14,481 nucleotides of DNA from Candidatus Aalborgicola danicus (GTDB lineage Bacteria; Pseudomonadota; Gammaproteobacteria; Burkholderiales; Burkholderiaceae_C): the NCBI GenBank assembly GCA_016703945.1, contig JADJBC010000039.1, positions 1 to 14,481 of the forward strand, read 5' to 3'. The translations under genes and the position numbers were made by a program. Within the stretch, counting starts at the first letter, position 1; every line of letters starts with the position of its first letter. The notes under the pieces are model-generated. The model searched no databases. It worked only from the letters and a program-made list of their open reading frames with translations, and was not told where the DNA came from. This document shows positions 6,654-13,677 of this stretch, one piece after another.

Positions 6654-8318
6654 GCTACGGGGTTGCGCTCCGCAACGGCGTCCCCTTCACCCTCGGGACG
6701 ATTGCGGCGCTGTGTACGAACGCAACAGGGTGTCGCATGGTCCCCCCTCGCCCTCTGGCCCGACGGCATCGACACTCCGGGCATGTGGATCAGCCCCGCA
6801 CGCTGACCTCTGAGTGGCAGGACTACACCGGCACCACGCCGGTTGCCACGCCGGGCACGGTTGCGGACTCTGCAAATCCGGTCGGGCTGGCGCTGGACAT
6901 TCGGGCGGGTGCGCCGGAGGTGCTGGGGCCGGAGTTGGTGGTGAATGGGGGTCCGTTTGTCGGGGCGGGATTGGACCATCTAACGAGTGTTCTGTTTCCG
7001 GTGGCTGATCGTTTGCCAACTGTCGCTGGCGCTAACGCTCAAGCGTACCAAGGACTCACCTACGCGGCAAATATGCCGTATGAAGTAACGATCACCATTG
7101 ACAGTTTAGTTGGAGAGTTGAATGTCTTTAGTGCATCAAGCCTGAATGCAATGTCTTTCACGACCGCTGGGGTAAAGCAGTTTAACACCCTCGCTGCAAC
7201 GGTTGATTACCCGTACATCACGGCAAGATTCTTGACGGGCGCGTCGGGTGTGATTTCGTCCATCAGCGTCAAAGAAGTCCCCGGCAACCACATGCTGCAA
7301 AGCACCTCCACGTCGCGGCCATTGGCGTCGGCGCGGGTGAACTTTTTGCAATACACCCAAGACTTCAGTAATGCGTGGGGGAAAACAGATTTAACTGTAC
7401 AAGCAAACCGCAGTTGCACCTGACGGGACAACCACCGCAGATTCTCGACAGTCGGGACACTATGCTCCAGAAATTTATCAGAGAGTTTGCACGCTCCGGA
7501 GGATTTCTGACGAAATCGTACTTGAAGAAAGCGGTCAGCGGTATATGTCGCTGACGCTCTACGACAGTTCACGCAAGGGGTGCGTCTTTGATCTTCAGGA
7601 TGGTGCGATTACGTTAAGCACGGACGCCACTGGCTCCATGGTTCCCTGGTTACGGTGGTTCAGTGCCGATAACGGCATCGGTTCTGCGGACGATTTATGA
7701 CGATATTCTGTTTTCGATGCGCGACCACCTAGGCCGGTATATGCCGGAACGGTACGACACTGTTTATCTGTGGGGTGCCCAGCTACAGTAGGAAGCAGGT
7801 GTGTCCTCCTACCAATCCGTCCCCGGCGACGGCAGCACCTACGCCACCGGCTTCCCCATCGCCCAGCTTTACGACGGCGTGGATGACGGCATGGCGACGG
7901 CAGCATTCGCCGCTGGCACGCTGATCGACGGCATGGACTGCATGATTGCGGTGCGGCGGGATTCGGCGGCGGCGTATTGCCGGTCTTTACAACGTCGCCG
8001 AGCGTTTCTGGTGTTGTTGGAGAGTCCGGTGGAGATACCGCCCGGCTTGCGGCGGAGCGCAGGCACGCCGACTATTAGGTTGACGGCGTTGCGGCTGCAC
8101 CGCGGCGCGCTGTTCACGGCACTGACTGTCGGCGACTGGCACATCCTGAGGCCGCGGCCTTGACCTGTCACTTGGACAGCCGCGGGATGGGGCCTACTCC
8201 AACTACCTTTCAACGGCCTCGCGGCGACATCCTCCTGTACCCCAGCACCGCCCCCACCGAAGACAAGGACGCCGCCCGGCAGTGGCTGGCTGACTACTAC
8301 GGAGTGACGCTGCCATGA
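6650..8318 (+). CDS. Large fibre/lectin-like virion protein (many frameshifts)
   Basis: A mosaic protein of about 550 aa, read across at least eight breaks. The N-terminus is MSYGVALRNGVPFTLGT, then a segment around LALWPDGIDTPGMWISPA and YTGTTPVATPG with GLALD, typical of phage proteins carrying tandem lectin or carbohydrate-binding modules. Two such modules follow: one after LGPELVVNGG (6920-7290) and one after FLQYTQDFSNAWGKTDLTV (7340-7790), the latter ending VYLWGAQLQ. The C-terminal third (AQLYDGVDDGMATAAFAAG to GDILLYPSTAPTEDKDAARQ) looks like a laminin-G/concanavalin-type fold. An in-frame TAG at 7789-7791 may be an error, since homologous layouts run on. Alternatively GTG 7801, with AGGA upstream, begins a separate gene. 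A role in host-surface binding is inferred. Parts of 7020-7600 are visibly more AT-rich than the flanks. Confidence 0.65.
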
Positions 8319-8719
8319 TCAAGCACCGGACCATCATCATTCCCGCGTCCGTGCAGCCCAACGCACGCGCCCTGTGCAAGGGTTTGGCAGGCGTCGCAGG
8401 CGACGGCATGTTCACCACCGGACTGTCTGCCACGGGCAAGGCACCGGCCACGCACTACATCAGCAGCGGCCCGATCAGCCATGACATGGCCGCGCTGCTG
8501 CCGTGCAAGACGGTCACGCAGGACAAGGACGGCAAGGCGGTCGTGACCACCGCGCCGGGGATGCCTGAGGCGGTGCCCGATCTGGCCGCCAAGGCGAAGA
8601 TCAGCACGACCAAGGCGAAGATCACCGCGCTGTATGCGTCGATTGATGTGAGCGACCAGCCGCCGTTCGAGGCGATGGCGCGGCTGGGGTTGCAGATCGT
8701 GCAGGTGCCGTTTCCATGA
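8315..8719 (+). CDS. Unknown phage protein next to fibre and lysis genes (134 aa)
   Basis: An unbroken frame starting with ATG inside an ATGA overlap with the fibre-gene stop, and ending in an ATGA overlap with the next start. The product begins MIKHRTIIIPASVQPNARAL and contains GPISHDMAALLPCKTVTQDK and a C-terminal FEAMARLGLQIVQVPFP. It has no signal peptide, membrane span or catalytic motif that I can name. Similar small proteins of unknown function follow fibre genes in other phages, where they may be fibre-assembly helpers; that is inference. Codon use and intact length make the gene itself secure. Confidence 0.75.
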   Translation: MIKHRTIIIPASVQPNARALCKGLAGVAGDGMFTTGLSATGKAPATHYISSGPISHDMAALLPCKTVTQDKDGKAVVTTAPGMPEAVPDLAAKAKISTTKAKITALYASIDVSDQPPFEAMARLGLQIVQVPFP

Positions 8720-8790
8720 AACCCCTCGCCGCCATCCTCCTGACCCTGTGCCTTACCGCGCAGGCAGACCCCGCTCAGAGGGCACAATGA
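8716..8790 (+). CDS. 24-aa signal-like peptide in the lysis cluster
   Basis: A tiny frame, MKPLAAILLTLCLTAQADPA followed by four residues, starting in an ATGA overlap with the gene before and ending in an ATGA overlap with the gene after. Lys2, a hydrophobic core (residues 4-14) and an Ala-rich exit look like a secretion signal. The LTLC segment is a poor lipobox. It could be a remnant or very short spanin-like peptide, or the start of a longer gene cut by a sequence error. The exact stop-start overlaps on both sides argue that it is translated. Confidence 0.45.
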   Translation: MKPLAAILLTLCLTAQADPAQRAQ

Positions 8791-9029
8791 ATCAAGAAAC
8801 TATTAACATGATCGCAGGCATCGCATTTAGTGTGTTCGGTTGGTTTGCCCGAGTGTTATGGGTCGCGGTGCGTGACCTTGAAAAAGACCTTGCCAAACTA
8901 CGCGAGGACTTACCTCAAACGTACCTCCCCAAGCATGAGGCGCGTGATCTGATTGGCGACTTGACGAAAGAAATCCGCGACAACTTTAATCGTATTTTCA
9001 CGCTGCTGGATAACAAGGCGGACAAGTGA
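8787..9029 (+). CDS. Small membrane-anchored coiled-coil protein, possible holin or lysis accessory (80 aa)
   Basis: Residues about 8-28 (MIAGIAFSVFGWFARVLWVAV) form one hydrophobic span, with an arginine inside it. A charged heptad-like helix follows (RDLEKDLAKLREDLPQTYL, then DLTKEIRDNFNRIFTLLDNK). Similar N-anchored helical proteins are common beside phage endolysins and are often left unnamed. ATG 8787 is in an ATGA overlap with the 24-aa gene, and the stop overlaps the endolysin start (GTGA). That context supports a lysis role such as holin, holin regulator or spanin partner. A single span with a long cytosolic helix is atypical for a classical holin, so the exact role is open. Confidence 0.7.
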   Translation: MNQETINMIAGIAFSVFGWFARVLWVAVRDLEKDLAKLREDLPQTYLPKHEARDLIGDLTKEIRDNFNRIFTLLDNKADK

Positions 9030-9502
9030 CCTTCGACCAAGTTTTCGACAAGTTGATCAACCACGAGGGCGGGTACGTCTTCAACCCGCACGACCCTGGC
9101 GGTGAAACGAAGTTCGGCATCTCCAAGCGCAGCTACCCACATCTGGACATTCACTCCCTGACCCTCGCGGATGCCAAGACCATCTACAGGCGGGACTTCT
9201 GGGACCGGGCACAGTGCGACAAGATGCACCCCGACCTCGCGTTCGACCTGTTCGACGGCGCTGTGAACAGCGGCATCGGTCAGGCGATCCGGTGGCTGCA
9301 ACGGGCAGTCGGTGTCGCTGACGATGGGGTGGTCGGACCCTTGACGCTGGCCTCGATCAACCGTGAGAATGACACCAGCGCCATCCGGGCACGGTACAGC
9401 GGGCACCGCCTGGACTTCATGACAAGACTGTCCACATGGGACGTTTTCGGGAAGGGGTGGGCGCGGCGGATCGCGTCCAACCTTCAATCTGTAGGTAAGT
9501 AA
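9026..9502 (+). CDS. Endolysin, GH108-type N-acetylmuramidase
   Basis: An intact 158-aa protein that would cut the glycan strands of peptidoglycan at lysis. The start is GTG in a GTGA overlap with the preceding stop. The N-terminal domain has the GH108 hallmark HEGGYVFNPHDPGGETKFGI, with catalytic Glu14 in HEGGY. The C-terminal half (LFDGAVNSGIGQAIRWLQRA, VADDGVVGPLTLASI) matches the predicted peptidoglycan-binding domain usually paired with it. It has no signal peptide, so it should need a holin to reach the wall. The length is typical of the family, which is mainly found in phages of Gram-negative bacteria. Confidence 0.93.
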   Translation: MTFDQVFDKLINHEGGYVFNPHDPGGETKFGISKRSYPHLDIHSLTLADAKTIYRRDFWDRAQCDKMHPDLAFDLFDGAVNSGIGQAIRWLQRAVGVADDGVVGPLTLASINRENDTSAIRARYSGHRLDFMTRLSTWDVFGKGWARRIASNLQSVGK

Positions 9503-9515
9503 CCAAGGAACCATC

Positions 9516-9746
9516 ATGGGAAACATCGTCATCATCCTCCAACTGATCCCCTCCATCATCGCCTCTCTCAAGGCCATCGAGGACGCCATCCCCGGCTCCG
9601 GCATGGGGGAGCAGAAGCTGTCGGCTGTCCGCGCCATGCTCGAAGTCATCGACGGCAGCATCAGCAAGTTGTGGCCGCAGATCAGCGGTGTGATCGGTGT
9701 GCTGGTCACGCTGTTCAACAACACCGGCATCTTCAAGAAAGCCTGA
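9516..9746 (+). CDS. Small hydrophobic protein of the lysis region, unknown (76 aa)
   Basis: The ATG follows AAGGAACC and lies 13 nt past the endolysin stop. Two hydrophobic stretches, IVIILQLIPSIIASL (residues 4-18) and ISGVIGVLVTLFNNTGI near the C-terminus, flank a polar helix containing GEQKLSAVRAMLEVI. This could be a two-span or amphipathic membrane protein. Proteins of this build occur beside endolysins in other phages and are usually annotated as hypothetical or possible holins. A holin or antiholin role is possible but not shown. The frame is complete and unbroken. Confidence 0.65.
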   Translation: MGNIVIILQLIPSIIASLKAIEDAIPGSGMGEQKLSAVRAMLEVIDGSISKLWPQISGVIGVLVTLFNNTGIFKKA

Positions 9747-9865
9747 CCGGGATCGGGGGGCGGTGCTGCCACAAGGGCAACCTTGACTTGGGCCATTTGC
9801 GACCTGTTCCCGCAACCGGGGCAGGCGCTGACTCTCGACCTCTTCCGCAAGGCGGCTGCCCTGCC

Positions 9866-10159
9866 CTGTGGAAGAACCGCAGCGCCCTGATCCTGGCGCT
9901 GACCGCCCTGATCCTGACAGGGTGCCGCGTTGCTGGAGGGTTTGGCTATGTCCTTCCCATCACGGAGACTGATGCGGCCAGCATTGCTACTGCCATTGCT
10001 GTGGTTGTTGGCCTGTTCAGCACCTTTGCCACCAGCGACAAGGTTGGAGTCCTTCCGCCTAAGCTGCCGACCGACAGCTTCCCCCCACTGGAACCAGCAG
10101 TCCCCGAGCCTGAGAAGCCTCGATCCAGCGAACCCTTCAACGCTGAACGCGGAAGTTGA
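9866..10159 (+). CDS. Putative lipoprotein in the lysis region, start unclear (~97 aa)
   Basis: The protein has a clear lipoprotein signal: WKNRSALILALTALILTGCR, with basic residues, a hydrophobic core and the lipobox LTGC. A second hydrophobic segment (IATAIAVVVGLFSTFAT) and a Pro/Glu-rich tail ending EPFNAERGS follow. No in-frame ATG precedes the signal. The coordinate given is a CTG with AAGGCGG upstream, and a true ATG or GTG may have been lost to a sequence error, as elsewhere in the window. About 120 nt between this and the previous gene hold no supported gene. An outer-membrane lipoprotein here could be an outer spanin, but the second hydrophobic segment is unusual for that. Confidence 0.5.
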   Translation: MWKNRSALILALTALILTGCRVAGGFGYVLPITETDAASIATAIAVVVGLFSTFATSDKVGVLPPKLPTDSFPPLEPAVPEPEKPRSSEPFNAERGS

Positions 10160-10211
10160 TGGGGGAATGCTGGGAATCCGGTGTAAGTTTTGAAGTAATT
10201 TCTTTGATATG

Positions 10212-10239
10212 TTGTGTTTTCCATTAGTATGTGTAATAT
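10212..10239 (+). promoter_or_regulatory. Candidate promoter for the scaffold-coat unit
   Basis: TTGTGT (10212-10217) and TAATAT (10234-10239) are spaced by 16 bp in an AT-rich gap otherwise unlike its GC-rich surroundings. TAATAT matches the -10 consensus at 4 of 6 positions. The site lies about 45 bp before the scaffold ATG and would boost expression of the capsid genes. Confidence 0.45.
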
Positions 10240-10250
10240 TGCATAACGTA

Positions 10251-10266
10251 CCGGTGCGATCACCGG
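10251..10266 (+). other. Short hairpin in the scaffold 5' leader
   Basis: CCGGTG-CGAT-CACCGG gives a 6-bp GC-rich stem with a 4-nt loop, 8-9 nt before the Shine-Dalgarno AAGGAAA of the scaffold gene. No T-run follows. It may protect the message 5' end or modulate initiation. Confidence 0.35.
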
Positions 10267-10284
10267 GTTCCGCAAGGAAATTGA

Positions 10285-11043
10285 ATGTCTGAAGAATTGC
10301 AAGCAGCGGTTGAAACCCCCGCGTCGGAATCTGAGGTCACGGCGACACCAGAAACTGAGGTTATCGAAACGCCGGTAGAAACGCCAGCGCCAGCCCCCAA
10401 GACCTTCACTCAGGAGGAACTGGACGCAGCGATTGGCAAAAGGCTTGCGCGAGAGCAGCGCAAATGGGAACGGGAACATCAGACGGTTGCAGCACCACCT
10501 CCCCCGGTGGACTTGCCACCCGCCGAGCAGTTTGAGTCGGTCGAGGCTTACGCCGAAGCACTGGCCCAGAAGAAGCTCGAACAGCGGGAGCAGGCGCGGC
10601 AACAGTCCGAGATTCTTGAGAGCTACCATGAGCGTGAGGAAGAGGCTCGTGGGAAGTACGATGACTTTGACCAAGTGGCGTGCAACCCGAACCTGCGAAT
10701 CACGACCGCGATGGCTCAGACGATCCAGGCTTCGGACAGTGGTCCCGATGTGGCTTACTACCTCGGAACCAACCCGAAAGAAGCGGACCGTATTTCCAAG
10801 TTGCCACCTTTGGTGCAGGCCAAGGAAATCGGGAAGATCGAGGCCAAGTTGGCGTCTGATCCCCGGTGAAGAAAATTTCGAGTGCCCCGGCTCCCCATCG
10901 CGCCGGTCACTGCCCGTTCGGTGGGTTCGCCCACCTACGATACAACCGATCCTCTGTCTGTGAAGACCATGAGTACGTCGGACTGGATCGCAGCGGACCG
11001 TGCCCGACAGATCAAAAAGCTGGAAGCACAACGGCTTCGTTAA
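10285..11043 (+). CDS. Scaffolding protein, P22 gp8-like in position (frameshifted)
   Basis: The scaffold guides assembly of the coat shell and leaves the head before or during packaging. The ATG follows AAGGAAA by 6 nt. The protein (about 252 aa) is rich in Glu, Ala, Pro and Gln: an acidic Pro/Thr-rich N-terminus (TPETEVIETPVETPAPAPK), a helical middle (GKRLAREQRKWEREHQ, QKKLEQREQARQQ), then ISKLPPLVQAKEIGKIEAKL, and a basic C-terminal helix WIAADRARQIKKLEAQRLR. The basic helix suits the coat-binding end of P22 scaffold. Two compensating frame changes (one base lost near 10865, one C gained near 10893) divide it; the segment APIAPVTARSVGSPTYDTTD is regained across them. It sits directly before the coat gene, as expected. 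Confidence 0.85.
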
Positions 11044-11064
11044 CCAACGCAAAGGAAACCTGAA

Positions 11065-12266
11065 ATGGCAAACTCTCTCTTAACCATCGACATGATCACG
11101 CGCAAGTCGCTGGAAATCCTCGAAAACAATCTGGTGATCAGCCGGAACTGCAACCGCCAGTACGATGACTCGTTCGCCGTGCAGGGTGCCAAGATCGGCT
11201 CCACGCTGCGTATCCGCCTGCCCGACCGCGCTCTGGTCACGGATGGTGCCGCGCTGCAAGTGCAGGACGACAACGAGCAGTACACCACGCTGGCCGTCGC
11301 CAGCCAGAAGCACATCGGCATCAACTTCACCAGCGCCGAACTGACGATGCAGTTGGACGACTTCGCGGAACGTGTCCTCAAGCCACGTATCTCGCAGTTG
11401 GCCTCATGCATCGACGCTGACGTTGCGACGGCCTACAAGTCGATCTACAACTCAGTCGGCACCCCCGGCACCACTCCCGGCACCTCGCTGGTCCTGTTGC
11501 AGGCCCAGCAGAAGCTGAACGAGTTCGCCACGCCGATGTCGCCGCGCTACGCAACCGTCAACCCGCTGCCAACGCTGGGCTGGTCGAAGGCATGAAAGGT
11601 CTGTTCAATCCGACCGATACCGTGTCCCGCCAGTTCAAGAACGGCATGATGGGCACGGGCGTTCTCGGCTTCGACGAGATCAACATGAGCCAGTCCATCG
11701 GGATGCACACCACGGGCGCATGGGGCACGACCATCACCTCCACAGGCACCCTGTCAACGCAGGGTCAGGCCACGCTGCCGATCTCCTTCACGGGTTCGAG
11801 CAAGACGTGGAAGCAGGGTGATGTGTTCACCATCGATGGCGTGTATGCGGTCAACCCGCAGACCCGTCAGTCCACCGGATCGTTGCAGCAGTTCGTCGTC
11901 ACCGCCGACCTGACCGCATCATCCACCGGCACCCTGAGCATCTCCCCGGCGATCTACACCGCCGACCATGCCCTGGCGACTGTGAACTCGTTCCCGCAGG
12001 CGACCGCTGTGGTCACGATGCTGGGCAGTGCTTCGACGCAGTACGCGCAGAACCTGTCGTACCACAAGGACGCGATCACGCTGGCGACGGCTGACCTGCT
12101 CCTGCCGCAGGGTGTGGACATGGCTTCGCGTCAAGTGCATAACGGCATCTCGATGCGTATTGTTCGTCAGTACGACATCAACAACGACCGGATGCCGTGT
12201 CGTGTTGACGTTCTGTACGGCTACGCTGCGATCCGTCCTTCGATGGCGACCCGCATCTGGGGCTAA
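11065..12266 (+). CDS. Major coat protein, P22 gp5-like (one frameshift)
   Basis: The main shell subunit, about 400 aa, slightly shorter than P22 coat (430 aa). ATG follows AAGGAAACC. The N-terminal part (MANSLLTIDMITRKSLEILE, RNCNRQYDDSF, GSTLRIRLPDRALV) and the mid region (KHIGINFTSAELTMQLDDFA) fit the HK97-fold coat family of P22-like phages. The inserted beta region (TWKQGDVFTIDGVYAVNPQT, QFVVTADLTAS) corresponds to the P22 I-domain area. It ends RVDVLYGYAAIRPSMATRIWG. A single frame change at about 11570 (a lost G in CCCGGCTGCC) breaks the frame; across it the text reads VNPAANAGLVEGMKGLFNP. No slippery site is there, so a programmed shift is unlikely. Confidence 0.92.
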
Positions 12267-12273
12267 AGTGACC

Positions 12274-12287
12274 GGGGCCTCGGCCCC
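12274..12287 (+). terminator. GC-rich hairpin after the coat gene, possible attenuator
   Basis: GGGGCC-TC-GGCCCC (at least 5 bp as GGGGC-CTCG-GCCCC) lies 7 nt past the coat stop. It is followed by a pyrimidine-rich stretch without a proper T-run. It may partly terminate or stabilise the coat message. Confidence 0.4.
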
Positions 12288-12324
12288 TGTCCTCCTCATC
12301 TCAATCTCATTCAAAGAAACTATC

Positions 12325-12747
12325 ATGGCACTCCCTTCAGTCGGCGGTGGTCGTCAAATTGGCGACGGCAACATCAACGAAACACCGCTGGGCATCCAAC
12401 CCGCGCCCCAGACCGCAACCGTGACGGCAACGCTCACGGCGGCGCAGATCACCGGCGGCATCATCGTCGCTGACACTGGCACCACGGCGGCAACGCTTAC
12501 GCTGCCCACGGTGGCGGCTTGCTGGAAGCGCAACTGACCAACGCGAAAGTCAATTCGAGTTTCGACTTGGCAATCGTGAACGTCGGCACCAGCAGCGGCA
12601 CCATCACGATGGCTGTTGGCACCGGCTGGACCATCACTGGTCTTGCCACGGTGACCTACACCACCTCCGCCATGTTCCGTGCCCGTAAGACCGGCACCTG
12701 GCGCGTGGACCCTGTACCGTCTGGACCTGATCGTAAGGTCACAGTGA
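12325..12747 (+). CDS. Probable head decoration or minor virion protein (frameshifted, ~140 aa)
   Basis: It follows the coat gene and precedes a terminator. The start MALPSVGGGRQIGDGNINE is followed by TVTATLTAAQITGGIIVADT, LTNAKVNSSFDLAIVNVGTS, and GWTITGLATVTYTTSAMFRA ending in TLYRLDLIVRSQ. This is a Thr/Val/Gly-rich beta fold. Many phages place a small decoration protein of this style straight after the coat, and the TSAMFRARK...WTLYR ending recurs in such capsid-surface proteins; this is recalled knowledge, not a search. Two breaks (a base lost near 12513, an extra T near 12700) split it. There is no signal peptide or membrane span. Confidence 0.6.
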
Positions 12748-12748
12748 G

Positions 12749-12770
12749 AAGGGGCTATCGCCCTTTTCTT
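12749..12770 (+). terminator. Rho-independent terminator between capsid and tail genes
   Basis: AAGGGGC-TATC-GCCCTTTT forms a stem of four GC pairs extended by a G-T and two A-T pairs, followed by a T-rich tract (TTTTCTTCT). It begins 2 nt past the stop of the preceding gene. It would reduce read-through from the abundant coat transcript into the tail genes. Confidence 0.7.
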
Positions 12771-12776
12771 CTAACT

Positions 12777-12978
12777 ATGGTCATCTACCTCACACCCCGT
12801 TCACGGGACCAAGGTAGCAATTTCAGAGGTTGAGGCAGAACATGACCTCAAAGCCGGATGGTTGCCGTACAATCCAGATACGCCCATTGAGGCGGCTCCA
12901 GTCAAGAAACCGGATGGCAGGTTAAAGGCAAACCGGCGCAAGCCCGTAGAAGGAGCAGAAAATGGCATCAGCGGGTGA
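12777..12978 (+). CDS. Small conserved-type protein upstream of gp4-like gene (~67 aa, frameshifted)
   Basis: Across one break near 12795 (a CA unit missing) the protein reads MVIYLTHPVHGTKVAISEVE, then AEHDLKAGWLPYNPDTP, and a basic tail LKANRRKPVEGAENGISG. Short proteins with HP.HG.K.A..E..A....GW and a Lys/Arg tail often sit between coat and tail-adaptor genes in P22-like modules; their function is not known to me. The ATG lies in the U-tract of the terminator and has no Shine-Dalgarno, so the true start or its transcript origin is unclear. The 3' end overlaps the next gene by 17 nt. Confidence 0.6.
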
Positions 12979-13624
12979 AATCATCAATGGGTCGCTCCGA
13001 CTGATCGGTGCGCTGGCTGAAGGAGAAGTTCCTTCTGCCGAAACCTCTGCAGATGCCCTGATGGCAATGAATCAGATGATCGACTCGTGGAACACCGAGC
13101 GTCTGATGATTTACAACACCATCGACCAGCAGTTCACTTGGCCTTCTGACGAGATCACCCAGACCCTCGGCCCCACGGGTGACTTTGTGGGTCTGCGCCC
13201 CGTGGCACTCGATGACTCCACGTACTACCGGGATGCGTCCACGGGTGTCTCCTACGGCATCAAGATCATCAACCAGCAGCAGTACAACGGTATCGCGGTC
13301 AAGACCGTGACCTCCACTTATCCACAGGTCATGTGGATCAACATGGAGAACCCTGACATTGCGATGACCATCTACCCGAAGCCCACCAGGGGCGCTGGAT
13401 GGCATTTCATCTCGGTTCAGGAACTGGCGCAACCCGCCACGCTGGCAACGGAACTCGCGTTCCCGCCCGGCTACCTGCGTGCGTTCCGGTATAACCTCGC
13501 CCGTGAGATTGCCGCTGAGTTTGGCATTGAGCCTCCTCGCACCGTGTCCCAGATTGCGAACGTGTCCAAGCGCAACCTCAAGAGCCAGAATGGTCCGGGT
13601 GAGATCAGGCTGAGCATCCCGTAG
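12962..13624 (+). CDS. Tail adaptor / DNA stabilisation protein, P22 gp4-like
   Basis: An intact 220-aa protein with ATG 5-6 nt after AAGGAG. The N-terminal helices (MASAGEIINGSLRLIGALAE, ADALMAMNQMIDSWNTERLM) and the following YNTIDQQFTWPSDEITQTLG are typical of the gp4 / head-tail connector family that binds below the portal and first closes the filled head. The C-terminal part (FPPGYLRAFRYNLAREIAAE, FGIEPPRTVSQIAN) is the conserved helical end of the same fold. It is longer than P22 gp4 (166 aa) but within what I recall for related phages. Its position before a gp10-like gene matches P22 order. Confidence 0.88.
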   Translation: MASAGEIINGSLRLIGALAEGEVPSAETSADALMAMNQMIDSWNTERLMIYNTIDQQFTWPSDEITQTLGPTGDFVGLRPVALDDSTYYRDASTGVSYGIKIINQQQYNGIAVKTVTSTYPQVMWINMENPDIAMTIYPKPTRGAGWHFISVQELAQPATLATELAFPPGYLRAFRYNLAREIAAEFGIEPPRTVSQIANVSKRNLKSQNGPGEIRLSIP

Positions 13625-13677
13625 CCATCAAGGGTCGGTCGCCAGCGGTTTAATATCTACGCTGGAAATATGTAACG

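Noticed and set aside
8915..9850. Long leftward 311-aa frame opposite the lysis genes
   Set aside because: It lies antisense to the well-supported endolysin and hydrophobic protein; long antisense frames are expected in GC-rich coding DNA.
9747..9865. Extra small gene between the hydrophobic protein and the lipoprotein
   Set aside because: One frame reads plausibly (ATLTWAICDLFPQPGQ) but has no start codon or ribosome site; left as unexplained.
9946..11052. Long leftward 368-aa frame opposite scaffold
   Set aside because: Antisense to the scaffold gene and its promoter gap; low-complexity Arg/Leu-rich product without recognisable domains.
11560..11600. Programmed ribosomal frameshift in the coat gene
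   Set aside because: No slippery heptamer or downstream structure is evident, and similar breaks occur in nearly every gene, so a lost base is simpler.
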